A stretch of DNA of 64,000 nucleotides from Saccharomycopsis phalli (Eukaryota > Ascomycota > Saccharomycetes > Ascoideales > Saccharomycopsidaceae). The translations under genes and the position numbers were made by a program. Within the stretch, counting starts at the first letter, position 1; each line of letters opens with the position of its first letter. This document shows positions 1-10,975 of the stretch, one piece after another. The notes beneath the pieces are model-generated. The model was not told the origin of the DNA. It saw only the letters and a program-made list of their open reading frames with translations, and ran no database searches. The stretch lies in contig CP073216.1 in assembly GCA_020342235.1 (NCBI GenBank), positions 744,001 to 808,000 of the forward strand, in the 5' to 3' direction.

Positions 1-3000
1 ACATCGTCACTAAGAAGAAGTATAATGGAAAGTTCTCTGAGAAAAAGTATCAAAATGTTGAGGTTGAGAACCACAAGTAAGACACCTATAACGGAGAAGC
101 AATTCTACGTTGTAATGTACTCACTGAGTAAGACAACTAAGCGGTTATGCTGTTGTAATAACCAGTGAAACTCATAACAATAGGATCTTATAAGGGAATA
201 TTATCTGATACAAAGAGAGGATATTTCCGTAGTTCAAGGGAACAACTAAATCAATCCAATCATCACTACCGTTCCGATTATTCACTTATAAAGGAACAAA
301 AACTCATCTATAATTAACTAAATATCTGAGTATAAGTTTGTAACGATGTCACACTCAATGGACGAGGATATAGACATCGACACAAAAGAATGAAGGAGAT
401 CTCAAGGTTTGCAAAGGATGTAGGAAGAAGGGTTTCCATACCATCAAGAATTGCAGGGTTGCAAAAATGAGAGATGCTAAGGATAAGTCAAACAGGAGGC
501 CTCGTAAATAAAGACGGTGCCAACTGGGTCTTTAAATACAGGATAGGAGAGAAAGAATTGGAAGACTTAGGCACTTCGGTCATGTTGTTGGATACAGGAG
601 CGCAGGCTACTTTAAGTACAAAGTTGGACTTGTTCACAGACCTTAAGGATGAAGTTATCGATTGTCAACCACTAGGGTACGGAGGCTTCAAAGCTACCGG
701 ACCAGGCAACATCAAGATTCCTATAGGAGATTTACACATTACAGTCAAGGGTTATTACATGAAGAAAGAAGATGTGGGGCAAGACATTTCAATCCTTTCC
801 CTAAATGATATTGCTGACATACAAGGGATCGATGTTCAGGTATTAAGAAATCCCCATATCTCATATAACGGAAATTCTACCCCGTTGTTACGGACTTCAA
901 GAGGAATGCTTTATATTAAACTCAATAAAGAGGTGCTGTCTTCTTTTGTAAGCATGTCCCACCTGACTATTCTGGAGGCGCTACTAATACACCAAGCCAA
1001 TGGACACCTACATCCCATCACTTTGGTGAAACTGGCTGGGGATCTCAAATTATCAAAACGTGAGATCCAGGTGCTTAAGTCCTCTAAGATCAGTTGTCAA
1101 GACTGTTTAAATGCAAATGTGAAAAAGATAAGTCCAAAAGGGTCCTTTCACCCGAAAGCCAGTGGTCCGAGACACACATTACATGCTGATTTAGCGTGGA
1201 TCGGGAAAGCTACGTTGTTGGTAATGCTCGATGAGTATAGTAAGATGCTTGATGTTAGGGTGATACCAACGAAGAACTCGGCACAAGGAGTTATTGAAGA
1301 AGTGCTAAGCAAGGGGTTCAAACGCTTCTATTCTGATCAAGGAACGGAATTCAGTTCCAAGAGTTTTATGAACTTCCTAGTCAAGAATAACATTGAGAAG
1401 GTCAAACTTGCTCCCAACTCGAGCAAGCTCAATGGTCTTATTGAACGATATGTGGGTGTGGTAAAGCACAAGGTGAGTGTGATTGTGGCAAGTTTAAGAG
1501 GAGGCAGTCCTAATCCAAGATGGCAAATACTGGATGAAGACATGATGAAATATTATCTCCAAGACATTTTGAGTCACGTGGTATACCAGTACAATAGATT
1601 GCCAAGAGCGCGTGATGGTTTGATTCCCCTTAAGAAACATAACGGCTCTGATGTGGTCCAAACAATAGACAGGCGATCACTTCATGTGTTTGGATCCAAG
1701 GTATACTACAATAAGGGAACGGAGAGAAAGCAAAATCCGATGATCCCCAACAGGATCGGAAGATTCATCGGCTGCCTAAAGGACGTTGTGGGGTACGTTA
1801 TTGAAGATGCGGTAACTGGCCATCGCTACATTACCTCCAACGTGAAGTTTGATCCTCATGAAACAATTTTGCCAATGCCAATCTTACCTAGAGGCAGAAA
1901 GAGTGAAGTTATCCAAGATTTGTCACCACAGACGAGAAAACGGACAAAAGGAAGTGAGATTTCTCAAAGCGAAGGAGAGACGGTTCAAGAAATTGAAAAA
2001 GAAAATGCAGGTTACTACTTCGATTCACTATCTGCAGGTGAATCACAAAACAACTCCAACCTTGAACCGTCAGAACCTGTCCAGAGGCTGATCATCAATG
2101 AACACAATGAATCTATTCAACAAGCACCTAAGAGAGTGAAGAACCAGTTAGCTATCGATGGTAATGATGCGTTATTTAATGGCCATATTAAGAAGTTGAC
2201 TAGAGATGATCGAGCGAATAGACAGGAAGCGAGAGAAAAAGAGATTCTTTCTCATCAGGCGTATGAAACGTTTGTACCAGTGGAGGTGCCTGATAAGACT
2301 AGTTTAATGGGAATGACTTGGGTAGACAAGAGGAAGAGTGAAACGCTTTACAAGAGTCGATTAGTGTTGAGAGGAGATCAAGTTGATCGGTATCAAGAAT
2401 ATGGGTACGAGGGAGATGTCTACTCTCCTACAGTACGACCGACACCGATCCGCATTTTGCTTACGTTAGCCATTAAGGAAGGGTGGTGTCTCGCCCAAGC
2501 TGATGTAAAAACTGCGTTTCTCAATGCTAAACTCCCAGAGGGTACCAGTGTTCTTGCACAACCACCAAGAGAGGTAATTGAAAAGTTGAAAGGCAGACCC
2601 AAACATGGACACAAGTGGGCACTCAAAGTACAGAAAGCCATTTATGGTTTGAAGGAAAGTCCAAAAGCGTGGTATGAACATTTCAAGAAAATCCTCAAAG
2701 AATTAGATATGGAGGAAATAGCGCCAATTCTCAAATCCATTTATCTGAACCCTACAAAGACTATGATTGTGGTAGTTTATGTTGACGATATACTAGTTGT
2801 GGGAAAAAATCGCTCAGAAGTCGACAATTTTTTGAAAAGAGTGGGGGACAGGGTAGAATTGACGATATTAGGATTTCCAAAATGTTTGCTTGGTATCGAG
2901 TTGAAGAAAATGGATCCAAAAGAAGATACTGAGGGGACATTAGTGTGCCGAAATGGATTGATAATGTGCAGAGAACGAGAAGACGAAAGTCGGATTCCGG

Positions 3001-4770
3001 AAGTAACACCAGTTCCAGCACGAAAGGTAAAGTCAGTACCAATCCATACGTACGTGAATATTGACCGGAACAATGAGGAAAGTAAGTATAAGAACTTTTT
3101 GAAATTTACAGGAATCTTAAACTATGTCCAGGGAGCTTGTCGACCAGATTTATCGTTTGTCGCATGCTATCTCTCATCCATGGCTCTGACGAACTATCTC
3201 GAAGTCTGGTACAAAGTTAGGGATGCCATGCATTACTATCTTAGCACTCAAAGATTTGGTATTAATATCAAGCCAAGAGACCGACCTACGAGAATAGAAT
3301 TGTATTCAGACGCTTCATACCTTGGCGAAAAGAACGAGGAGTTGCCCCAGTTTTTGTCTTCATATTACGGCTATGTGGTAAAGGTTCACGGGGTGCCTGT
3401 AACATGGAGGTCAAAGAAAACTGATAAACAGGTTAGTTCTACAACGGAAGCTGAAATTTTAGCGCTTTACGAAGGTCTGCTGGCAGCTCAGGAAGTTGAA
3501 GACTACACAAGCTTACTACTCAACGCTATGGGAATGGAGCAAAGGATGAGAAAGACCCGAGAAGACGATAACGACTTTAGGACAAAAGAAAAGATAACTG
3601 CTTACGTGGATAGTCAACCTGCCTTGTCTAAAGTTACACGTGCAAAGTTGGGTCAAATGAAATATGTGGCGTATTGGAGAAAAATTGAAGATCTTGCAGC
3701 TGAGGGACAATTGGAATTAAAGTATGTCCCAACCGCGGAGCAGCAAGCGGACATGTTTACCAAGCCGAAGGCATTTACCACGAATGGTATAACATGGATA
3801 GATGATTTGAGGAGTATAAATATGCATGCAGAATAAATACTCAAATCAAGTGGACTTAATCAACCCACAATGTACATATTCGTTATTGTTAGTGCACAAG
3901 ACGGTGACGAATATGGGAGTCACTCAATACGACACTCCAGAGTACGAGGAAGGTCTTGATGGCTGTACCAAACGAAGCTTTCGTGTCGGGACAAACCATC
4001 AGATAGCAAAGATAGTCGGTTCGACAATGGATCCTTCAACTCCTGAGTCACATGGACTGTGCTATCTCTGTTGTCAAGAGCTTACTTGCGGCGAGTCCAC
4101 CTGTAAGATAAGATCAGAATCACTCAACCAGATGTCTGAATTACACTGTGAATGGTAAACACAGAGGACATCATTCGCAACCAGTTTAAGGAACAAAAAA
4201 TGTCTCTCGCGAAGACAGCCCTAGGAACTGATAGCGCGAAAATGCACGGGTTTTTCGGTGCGGTAAAAGTCCCACTCGAACCATAGTTTATTGGACGTTA
4301 CAATTACTATGGGAAGTCTCTTGGAGAGTTCCTCCCCGTCGGATAACTTACGTCATAGGATATACATTTCTTCTAGGAAAATAATCTTTCTGATCAATCG
4401 ATTACTTTTCAAAAAGAAGAGGGCATGTCGTGGTTAACAACCACTGCAGAACAATTTCACCTGTACGACGTCGGTGTCGGTAAGAACATTACCGACTCCC
4501 GGTGTTGATAAGACTGAATACTCCAATTCCAGTTATATTGGAATTGATATTATTGGAAGATAATATTCTGATAAGAGATGGAGAAAGTCTATATAAGGAG
4601 GGGTTCTCTTCTTATAGAACACACAATTCAACTGAACAGTTCAGCTAGATATTATATCTAGCAAAGCCCAATCCGGTTATCCAAATCCTAAAGGAACAAA
4701 ACAAATAATTAAGTAGTTTATAGTTCACATAATACTATGTCTATTTCAGGCGATACTATTAACTACGACA
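1..4770 (+). mobile_element. Ty1/copia-type LTR retrotransposon, left end outside the window
   Basis: A Pseudoviridae/copia-type element on the plus strand. A CCHC zinc-knuckle segment of the gag type is readable at about 395-455. It is followed by a pol region at 474-3836 with domains in copia order: protease, integrase, reverse transcriptase, RNase H. After pol comes about 0.9 kb of non-coding DNA with a TATAAGG box near 4593 and a palindromic segment near 4645-4665, which fits an LTR-type promoter region. I could not pair two LTRs because the element starts outside the window, so the right boundary is approximate. The pol region looks whole, which suggests a fairly young copy. It lies downstream of the 3' end of the ABC transporter gene. 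Confidence 0.85.
474..3836 (+). CDS. copia-type pol polyprotein (protease-integrase-RT-RNase H)
   Basis: A pol region of 1120 codons belonging to the Ty1/copia element. Visible parts in order: a retropepsin-type DTGA motif near residue 40; an HHCC zinc-binding segment around residues 170-215; an integrase core with the usual acidic residues (LHADLAW, YSDQGTEF, NGLIERY) around 235-325; a reverse transcriptase with the YVDD box near residue 768; and a C-terminal RNase H (LYSDASY) ending in a KYVPTAEQQADMFTKP segment typical of copia elements. Integrase before RT separates copia from gypsy elements. It looks whole. In this family gag and pol are usually expressed as linked products that are processed by the protease. 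Confidence 0.9.
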   Translation: MLRISQTGGLVNKDGANWVFKYRIGEKELEDLGTSVMLLDTGAQATLSTKLDLFTDLKDEVIDCQPLGYGGFKATGPGNIKIPIGDLHITVKGYYMKKEDVGQDISILSLNDIADIQGIDVQVLRNPHISYNGNSTPLLRTSRGMLYIKLNKEVLSSFVSMSHLTILEALLIHQANGHLHPITLVKLAGDLKLSKREIQVLKSSKISCQDCLNANVKKISPKGSFHPKASGPRHTLHADLAWIGKATLLVMLDEYSKMLDVRVIPTKNSAQGVIEEVLSKGFKRFYSDQGTEFSSKSFMNFLVKNNIEKVKLAPNSSKLNGLIERYVGVVKHKVSVIVASLRGGSPNPRWQILDEDMMKYYLQDILSHVVYQYNRLPRARDGLIPLKKHNGSDVVQTIDRRSLHVFGSKVYYNKGTERKQNPMIPNRIGRFIGCLKDVVGYVIEDAVTGHRYITSNVKFDPHETILPMPILPRGRKSEVIQDLSPQTRKRTKGSEISQSEGETVQEIEKENAGYYFDSLSAGESQNNSNLEPSEPVQRLIINEHNESIQQAPKRVKNQLAIDGNDALFNGHIKKLTRDDRANRQEAREKEILSHQAYETFVPVEVPDKTSLMGMTWVDKRKSETLYKSRLVLRGDQVDRYQEYGYEGDVYSPTVRPTPIRILLTLAIKEGWCLAQADVKTAFLNAKLPEGTSVLAQPPREVIEKLKGRPKHGHKWALKVQKAIYGLKESPKAWYEHFKKILKELDMEEIAPILKSIYLNPTKTMIVVVYVDDILVVGKNRSEVDNFLKRVGDRVELTILGFPKCLLGIELKKMDPKEDTEGTLVCRNGLIMCREREDESRIPEVTPVPARKVKSVPIHTYVNIDRNNEESKYKNFLKFTGILNYVQGACRPDLSFVACYLSSMALTNYLEVWYKVRDAMHYYLSTQRFGINIKPRDRPTRIELYSDASYLGEKNEELPQFLSSYYGYVVKVHGVPVTWRSKKTDKQVSSTTEAEILALYEGLLAAQEVEDYTSLLLNAMGMEQRMRKTREDDNDFRTKEKITAYVDSQPALSKVTRAKLGQMKYVAYWRKIEDLAAEGQLELKYVPTAEQQADMFTKPKAFTTNGITWIDDLRSINMHAE

Positions 4771-5258
4771 GTTTGAATGGCTGATTTCCGTGTTTGGTAG
4801 GAAAATTCAGATTGTAATACTTCAACTTCAGCCGCATATTTGTGCACTTTAGCCTAAACGATAGATCGAAACTCTGTAAATTCATCTAGAGGAACCATAA
4901 CCTGTGTTGTATTTCAAAGTGACATCATACGCAGTATGATATAAGAGGATGGAAAATGTCTGAAGTCTTTAGCCGTGCATCCAACTCTAGATGGGTTGTA
5001 TTGTAAGACGGCTGGGCTTTACAATAAGCGAATGTATGTACAAAAAATAGTACGAATATAACTAGGTGACACAGTTTAAGATTTAGCGTGGGTCTAAGCA
5101 GGCGGAACTTTATATATCATTAGGCAGACAACCTTTTTCAGGCACTTGTATATTCAGGTACTTGTATATTCAGGTGGATCTTCCAACACCAGGGATCTAC
5201 ATTTGAAACAATAAATATTAAATTATGGCTACTAAAAATAGCAGTGTCCCAGCAAGGT
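4771..5258. other. Intergenic, 3' side of the ABC transporter
   Basis: There is no supportable gene. A short direct repeat of the type CTTGTATATTCAGGT occurs at about 5145-5175, just beyond the 3' end of the minus-strand transporter gene. The rest is plain AT-rich sequence. Confidence 0.6.
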
Positions 5259-8200
5259 CTAACTGGCTCTCTTTCCAGCACCCTTTGGAACTCTGGCCAA
5301 CCAATAGAAGAAAACGGTAGCAACCATGTTAAATGCAATGAATGCAACCAAGACACCGATGTTACGGCCAAGTTGCGAGTATTTGATATCGATAGCAGAC
5401 AAAAACTGGTCGGTGTTGCTGATGGCACAGAACAGACACTCCAGGAATGATTGCTTGCTGGCATCGGTCAAAAAGCCGCCAGCCTTCAGGATGTATGACG
5501 CCATGTAAGTTTGGCAGTTCATTCCCAGAGGAGGAGGGAACTTCAAGAACTCGTTAGCTGCACACACAACCAGAGAGTTTGCAATTCCAATGGAAAGCAT
5601 TGCGGCAACAAGGTACGAGAACGGATTGCATCGGTACATGAAGATCCAGAACCCTGGAAGAGCAGTGGCTGAGGCCAAGACACCACAGAAAATCAAACAC
5701 ATGGTGAAAAGCAAAGAAGTCAAGTTGGCGGCGGTGTCAGCAAGCTCCTGGAACGAGATACACAATTGGCCCATGGTCGAAGTGTATACATAAAACAAGA
5801 CAACGACGAACCACATCAAAGCTCCACGGCCATGCAAATCGCCCGCCTCGCTTGCGTTCCGGTAGAGACCCACTGGATAGTACCAGCAGAAGAAGGCAAT
5901 GGTACCGGTGAAGATTTGCCAAGGGACCTCGGAGGTGATTTGCGCGGTGATGAACGCGAACCAGGAAAACGTCTTGGAAGGCCGTTCACGGACCTCGTAC
6001 AAGTCCCGCTGGAAGACAAAGTTTGGCAAGTACTGCTGGACAAGGGTGTTGAAGATCATCATAAACATAAACACCGAGAACATCTGCGACTGGAGACCAA
6101 TCAACGTCTTCTCAGCCTTGAAGAACGCAAAACCATTAAACAACGACGTGGATACGGCCAAAAACAACTTCGAGTACGTGTAGTTTGGCGTTCTCCAAGT
6201 TTGCTCAAACACACGCCGGGTCACCAAGAGGTACTGTTTCCAGAGTGGCGCGGCATACGACTTGAACTTCTCTGGATTCTCGTCCACAGACAACTTGGCA
6301 AGCTCGACTTCCATGGTGTCCAACTCCGTTTGGAGCGACTGGTATTGCTTCGAATTCTTCCACACCTGATGGTAGTCCTGGGTCGAGTGGGACCCTGGAG
6401 CAGCACCAATGACTTCCAACATCCATTCGGCAGGGTTTGCGTCTGGAGGACATGCTGGCGCACCGTACGACTCAAAGTAGTCGATCATAGTCTGACAGTT
6501 TTCGCCCAAATCGCCAAAGTACACGGTCTGACCGCCCCGTTGCAAGAACAACAACCGGTCAAACTCCTGCATCAAAATCGCTGACGGCTGGTGGATCGTG
6601 CACAAAATCGCCTGCCCATGGTCGGCAAGCTTCCGGATCAACTGGCAGATCGACCACGCAGTCTGGGAGTCCAATCCCGAGGTCGGCTCGTCCAAAAACA
6701 CCAACAACTCCGGCTTGGCCACCAACTCAACACCAATGGTCAATCGCTTGCGCTGCTCCACGTTCAAACCTTCGCCGGCAACCCCGACGACGGCATCCGC
6801 GTACTTTCGCATTTCCAACAAGTCGATCACGTAATCCGCGTACTTGACCTTTTCCTCGTGCGACACGCTAGCTGGTTGCCGCAAGACAGCAGAGAAAATC
6901 AAAGCCTCGCGCACCGTGGACGTCGACAAATGCAAATCTTGCTGCTGGACATACCCAATCGACCGCTGGAACGACTTGTCCAACGAACGTCCGTTCACCA
7001 TGCGCACACCCTTTGTGATTTCACCCGAGGTAAGACGCTCCGATAACGCGTTCAACAACGTGGTTTTTCCCGCACCAGAAGCACCCATCAACGCAGTAAC
7101 CGTACCTGGCTTCACGTACCCAGAGACCTCGTTAAGAATGACACGGTCCTCGGACTTGATCTTCACTTGGTACGTCAAGTCGCGCCAGTGGAAAATGTGC
7201 TTGGTCTTGAGCTGCGACTTGTCACCCATGTTGGATGAGTCTCTGTCGTCGGCCAAGACGTCGGAAAGCTTCGCGTCGGAGTCGCCGGACTCGATGTCGC
7301 TCTTCTGCTGCTTCTTGAGCTGCTTCAAGGACTTCTTTTGGAATAGCAAAATCTCGCCCTTTTGCACCGCGCCACGGTTGAACTCACACAAGAAAATGTA
7401 CACACCCAAGAAAAACACGGCAAACGCAATCGTAATGCCAAAGTTCCGCCACTTGTGCACGTTGCTGTACTCAAACGACTGGCCAATGTACGCGTCACCA
7501 TCAATGAAATCTTGACCCACCACTGCGGAAACCGGGGTACAGATCCGGTTCCGTCCGTTGGTAGGATACCCTGGACCCGAAGGCACAAACTGGCTGCACG
7601 GGAACTTGCGGTCGTGGAATTCGTTGGCCACAAGCGACTCAAACGCGTACGCGATTGGGTCCACATAGTTGATCCAGCGGCACCACCCATGCATGTTTGG
7701 CGTTGGGATGACGAATCCAGTAAACACCGTCAAGGCCAACAACAACACCGAAGCCGGAGTCATGGCTTGCGGAAGGGAGGTGGTGGCGGCACCAATACTT
7801 CTAAACAAGTGCGACATGGAGATGGTCGCGGAAAAGTTGAAGAGGAGGTATGCAAAGAAATGGCCCGGGTCACGGCGAAGGTTCACCATGAAGTAGAAAA
7901 CGAGGTTGAACGAGATGGACATGAAGATCTTGGTAGGCATATCCGTGACGATGGACGCAAACGCATCGGCAGAAGGGTGGTACAACGCATAGGTCTTGTG
8001 CTTCTCGACGATGGAACGCGCCTCATAGAGCGAGAAAATCTCCAACAAACTGCCAAACGCGTTGAAGAGAATCGAGAAAAACAACGCGGCGGTCCGGAAA
8101 TAGAACGAGCCCGTGTCGGCTGGCAAGTTGTAAAACACAGACGAAATAAACAACGCCATCACCGAGTGACCAATCACCTGGAAGAGCGTGATGGACGGGT

Positions 8201-9692
8201 CGCCCTTGATCCGCTGGACGTTCCGCGCCATGATATACTTGACTTGCATGAGGTAGTTCACGGTAAATGGCGACTTTGGCCGTTGGCGGCGCGACTGGCG
8301 CGCGACGTGCGCGTTTTTAAAATTCTCCGCGCTCTCGGTGTTGTTTGCCGCGTTGTACGCGTCAATCTCCGCCACCAAGGCCTGGTGCTCCGGCGAGTTC
8401 ATCCAGTAATCGTAAAACTCCTTTGGCGACCGTGGAACCTTATTCTCGTAGCCCTTCTTGGCCACACGCTCCGAAGGCGCGGTGATGGACGTCAAGAAAT
8501 CAGCCGTGGTTTGTCTTTGTGGACACTCGTAGCCCATTTGCTCAAAGTACGCCTTGGCCTTGCGCGCATCGCCAAAGAAAATCTGGTACCCGTCATACAA
8601 CAACTGCACCTTGTCAAAGAGATTGTACGCGACTTGCGAACACTGGTAAATGGCAATCATCGGAGTGGTGTTTGTGATCACCGCCGACGTCTTGAGCGAC
8701 TTGATAAACTCCAACGCGGTCGCAGAGTCCAATCCACGCGTCGAGTTGTCCCAGCATTGCACTTTCGCACCGGAAAGCGCGACCTCGCAAATCGAAACAC
8801 GCTTCCGCTCACCACCAGACACTCCGCGGATGAAATCGTTTCCAACTTTGGTGTTCTTGGTGTGACTCAATCCGTACGTCGCCATAAACACATCAGTATA
8901 ATGCTGCGCATATTGGTCACGTGATATGCCCTCTGGACGGTTCGACGGGGTACGCATCAATGCTGCGAATTTCAAAGTGTCACCGACAGACAATTGCGGG
9001 AAGTGAGTCTCGGTTTCCGCACAATACACGACGTCGCCACGGTAATGGTCATGGATTTGCTTTGGGGTGATTCCGTCGTAGGTGATGACCGAGCCCTTGT
9101 CAATGTGGAACCCGTGAGTTTGCGTAGCAATCGACTTCAAAAACGTCGAGCAACCGGCTCCCGGCTTCCCGAGAATGACACACAACTCGCCCGGCTTGAT
9201 GAGTCCGTCCATTGGCTTTAAAATGTCAAACTCAGGCACTTTCTTCTTGAGCACATAGGTGTTGAGATAGTACTTGGCGTACTTTGGAAGAAAGTTGGCA
9301 AACGTGCTCTGATAGTCTGCCTCGGCGACGTTTCCATAAGCGCGGAGGTTCTTGAAGCTAACGCCCAAGGAGGATGGCTTATAATACTCGGTATCTGCGT
9401 CCATCAACTTCTTGAGGTTCATGACCCAGAACTTGGAGTCAAACGAGTCCGAGTTCGGATCCAAACGAGGATCAGAGTCGTCTCCTCCATGCGGAACCAT
9501 CCCTGGCACATCCGAGAAGGAGTAGTTGGAAATATGGCTCTGGACAGTGTGCAAAGTCGAGGACTTGCTCAACACTCTGGCCAAGTCCTTGACCTTGGCG
9601 GAAATATCATTGTCAAAGCCCTCATACGGAACAGCCTCATGATCTGAGGTTCCATCTGAGACGGGTTCGATGTGATCTTTCTCGTCACTCAT
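5259..9692 (-). CDS. CDR1: PDR/CDR-family ABC drug-efflux transporter (full length)
   Basis: A full-size ABCG/PDR pump of 1477 aa, the usual length for Cdr1/Pdr5, expected in the plasma membrane exporting azoles, other xenobiotics and lipids. The order is NBD1-TMD1-NBD2-TMD2. NBD1 shows the fungal-type Walker A with Cys in place of Lys (GKPGAGCS, about residues 175-182), a normal signature (VSGGERKR) and a Walker B with Asn (WDNSTRGLD). NBD2 has a canonical Walker A (GASGAGKTT, about 873) and Walker B (FLDEPTSGLDS) but a degenerate signature (LNVEQRKRL). This mirrored asymmetry is diagnostic of PDR pumps. The ATG at 9692 is followed by an acidic N-terminus. Only 146 bp separate it from the PPX1 stop, so its promoter probably extends into PPX1; a TATA-like ACATATAAGG lies about 50 bp upstream. 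The family call is secure; which CDR member it is remains uncertain. Confidence 0.95.
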   Translation of the reverse strand: MSDEKDHIEPVSDGTSDHEAVPYEGFDNDISAKVKDLARVLSKSSTLHTVQSHISNYSFSDVPGMVPHGGDDSDPRLDPNSDSFDSKFWVMNLKKLMDADTEYYKPSSLGVSFKNLRAYGNVAEADYQSTFANFLPKYAKYYLNTYVLKKKVPEFDILKPMDGLIKPGELCVILGKPGAGCSTFLKSIATQTHGFHIDKGSVITYDGITPKQIHDHYRGDVVYCAETETHFPQLSVGDTLKFAALMRTPSNRPEGISRDQYAQHYTDVFMATYGLSHTKNTKVGNDFIRGVSGGERKRVSICEVALSGAKVQCWDNSTRGLDSATALEFIKSLKTSAVITNTTPMIAIYQCSQVAYNLFDKVQLLYDGYQIFFGDARKAKAYFEQMGYECPQRQTTADFLTSITAPSERVAKKGYENKVPRSPKEFYDYWMNSPEHQALVAEIDAYNAANNTESAENFKNAHVARQSRRQRPKSPFTVNYLMQVKYIMARNVQRIKGDPSITLFQVIGHSVMALFISSVFYNLPADTGSFYFRTAALFFSILFNAFGSLLEIFSLYEARSIVEKHKTYALYHPSADAFASIVTDMPTKIFMSISFNLVFYFMVNLRRDPGHFFAYLLFNFSATISMSHLFRSIGAATTSLPQAMTPASVLLLALTVFTGFVIPTPNMHGWCRWINYVDPIAYAFESLVANEFHDRKFPCSQFVPSGPGYPTNGRNRICTPVSAVVGQDFIDGDAYIGQSFEYSNVHKWRNFGITIAFAVFFLGVYIFLCEFNRGAVQKGEILLFQKKSLKQLKKQQKSDIESGDSDAKLSDVLADDRDSSNMGDKSQLKTKHIFHWRDLTYQVKIKSEDRVILNEVSGYVKPGTVTALMGASGAGKTTLLNALSERLTSGEITKGVRMVNGRSLDKSFQRSIGYVQQQDLHLSTSTVREALIFSAVLRQPASVSHEEKVKYADYVIDLLEMRKYADAVVGVAGEGLNVEQRKRLTIGVELVAKPELLVFLDEPTSGLDSQTAWSICQLIRKLADHGQAILCTIHQPSAILMQEFDRLLFLQRGGQTVYFGDLGENCQTMIDYFESYGAPACPPDANPAEWMLEVIGAAPGSHSTQDYHQVWKNSKQYQSLQTELDTMEVELAKLSVDENPEKFKSYAAPLWKQYLLVTRRVFEQTWRTPNYTYSKLFLAVSTSLFNGFAFFKAEKTLIGLQSQMFSVFMFMMIFNTLVQQYLPNFVFQRDLYEVRERPSKTFSWFAFITAQITSEVPWQIFTGTIAFFCWYYPVGLYRNASEAGDLHGRGALMWFVVVLFYVYTSTMGQLCISFQELADTAANLTSLLFTMCLIFCGVLASATALPGFWIFMYRCNPFSYLVAAMLSIGIANSLVVCAANEFLKFPPPLGMNCQTYMASYILKAGGFLTDASKQSFLECLFCAISNTDQFLSAIDIKYSQLGRNIGVLVAFIAFNMVATVFFYWLARVPKGAGKRAS

Positions 9693-9838
9693 GTTGGATG
9701 AAGAAAAAAAAAACAGTCAAAAAGCTGGAATCGCAACGTTACATATAAGGCCCGATTACATATACTAGATTACATAACACGCCCCAAAGGGTACATGCAT
9801 ATGGAATTAATGTATCCTGCCCGTGCATGGGGGGCCTG

Positions 9839-10975
9839 CTATCTCCGGTTGAGACACCCGGACACCAACGGAGCAACTTGTTTACGGCTGGCGGCTAAGT
9901 TTAATTGGCTGTACGCACTAACTCCGCCAAACTCAATGCGGGGTTGCAACCCCAAATTAGAGCCAACCAATGTTTTGGTTACTTGCGCCGTCACCCCAGG
10001 GCTGCAAATGTCAAATACCGCCAACTCCCGGGAAAACTTCCCGGCTTCCGAGTAGTTTGTCATGAGTATCAAAACTGCCAAGCCCCTTTGACGGCCGAAT
10101 TCGCGGACCAGGCTTCTAATTTCGGCTAGTGTGAACCGATGTGAGGCCCAAGCAACCGACTTGACCATACTTGCAATTCCGACGGTAATAGGCTTTAGCG
10201 GAGATGCTGCGGCGGGCCCGACATCCTCCGGAGATGCCAATTCGTAGCTCTTAAAGTCCTTCCTGAGAATCTCGCCAAACGTCAACCGGTCAATGTTGGT
10301 CTTCTCCTGCAAAAGCGTGCCGTAAAACGTCGTCCAGTTAACTCCGTCAAGCGTGGCGGCATAGTGCTGGAACATCTCTTCATCATCGGCTGTGGCTTTG
10401 TACTGCAAGTTGGATGTATCTATGAGCACGGCTGCAGCAAGAAGGCTGCATGGTCCCTTTTCGTCCTGGCCCTGGCCAATCCAGTACTGCAGCACCACCG
10501 TGGAGCATGATCCGGCATGGGTAATGATCCGCGGCTCACAAGACTGATATAATCCTTCGTCCTTGTGGTGGTCAAGAATTCCCGTGATTTGCCCTTCACC
10601 AATGTAGAGCCACTTGGCAATGTTCGACTCGATCTTGTTGTGATCCACCAACACAATCTCCGTCTCCTGTTTCTGTTCCAGCGTGAGATTGTACAAATCG
10701 TCAATGAAACAAAGATGCTCCGATTCAATTTCGCATTGCCCCATCAAGTATTGCGCCTCACTCCGGAGATTCCAGTCTGCAGCCTCAAAGTTGAGCACGG
10801 GAATCGTGGGATTTCTTCCTCCGTGTTTCGTGTCGTAGTATCCATAACCAATGGCCGAAACTATCGAGTCCAAGTCCCCAGACTGGTTGCCTATGACTAG
10901 CTTGATCGGGAAGGCTTTCTCAGATGTCTTGAAGAGATTTAAAAGCTGTTTTGCTGACTTTAGGTATGTGTTCAT
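9839..10975 (-). CDS. PPX1: Exopolyphosphatase (DHH phosphoesterase family)
   Basis: Ppx1-type exopolyphosphatase of 378 aa, close to the yeast protein (397 aa), which removes terminal phosphates from inorganic polyphosphate. The metal-binding motifs of DHH phosphoesterases are visible: GNQSGDLDSIVSA near residues 29-41, VLVDHN near 110, and GILDHHKDEG near 134-143. The C-terminal half fits a DHHA2 domain. The start is the ATG at 10975. The gene lies upstream of the CDR-type pump on the same strand; such pairs in yeast are separately transcribed, so the adjacency need not be functional. No signal peptide is seen, which agrees with a cytosolic enzyme. Confidence 0.93.
   Translation of the reverse strand: MNTYLKSAKQLLNLFKTSEKAFPIKLVIGNQSGDLDSIVSAIGYGYYDTKHGGRNPTIPVLNFEAADWNLRSEAQYLMGQCEIESEHLCFIDDLYNLTLEQKQETEIVLVDHNKIESNIAKWLYIGEGQITGILDHHKDEGLYQSCEPRIITHAGSCSTVVLQYWIGQGQDEKGPCSLLAAAVLIDTSNLQYKATADDEEMFQHYAATLDGVNWTTFYGTLLQEKTNIDRLTFGEILRKDFKSYELASPEDVGPAAASPLKPITVGIASMVKSVAWASHRFTLAEIRSLVREFGRQRGLAVLILMTNYSEAGKFSRELAVFDICSPGVTAQVTKTLVGSNLGLQPRIEFGGVSAYSQLNLAASRKQVAPLVSGCLNRR

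Noticed and set aside
3826-4158. 110-codon frame after the copia pol region
   Set aside because: Overlaps the pol end, lies in the non-coding 3' part of the element, and no domain is recognised despite a few Cys residues.
7362-8924. 520-codon open frame on the plus strand opposite the ABC transporter
   Set aside because: It is antisense to conserved NBD/TMD coding sequence, is Arg/His/Val-rich as expected from a reverse-frame shadow of a GC-biased gene, and has no domain.
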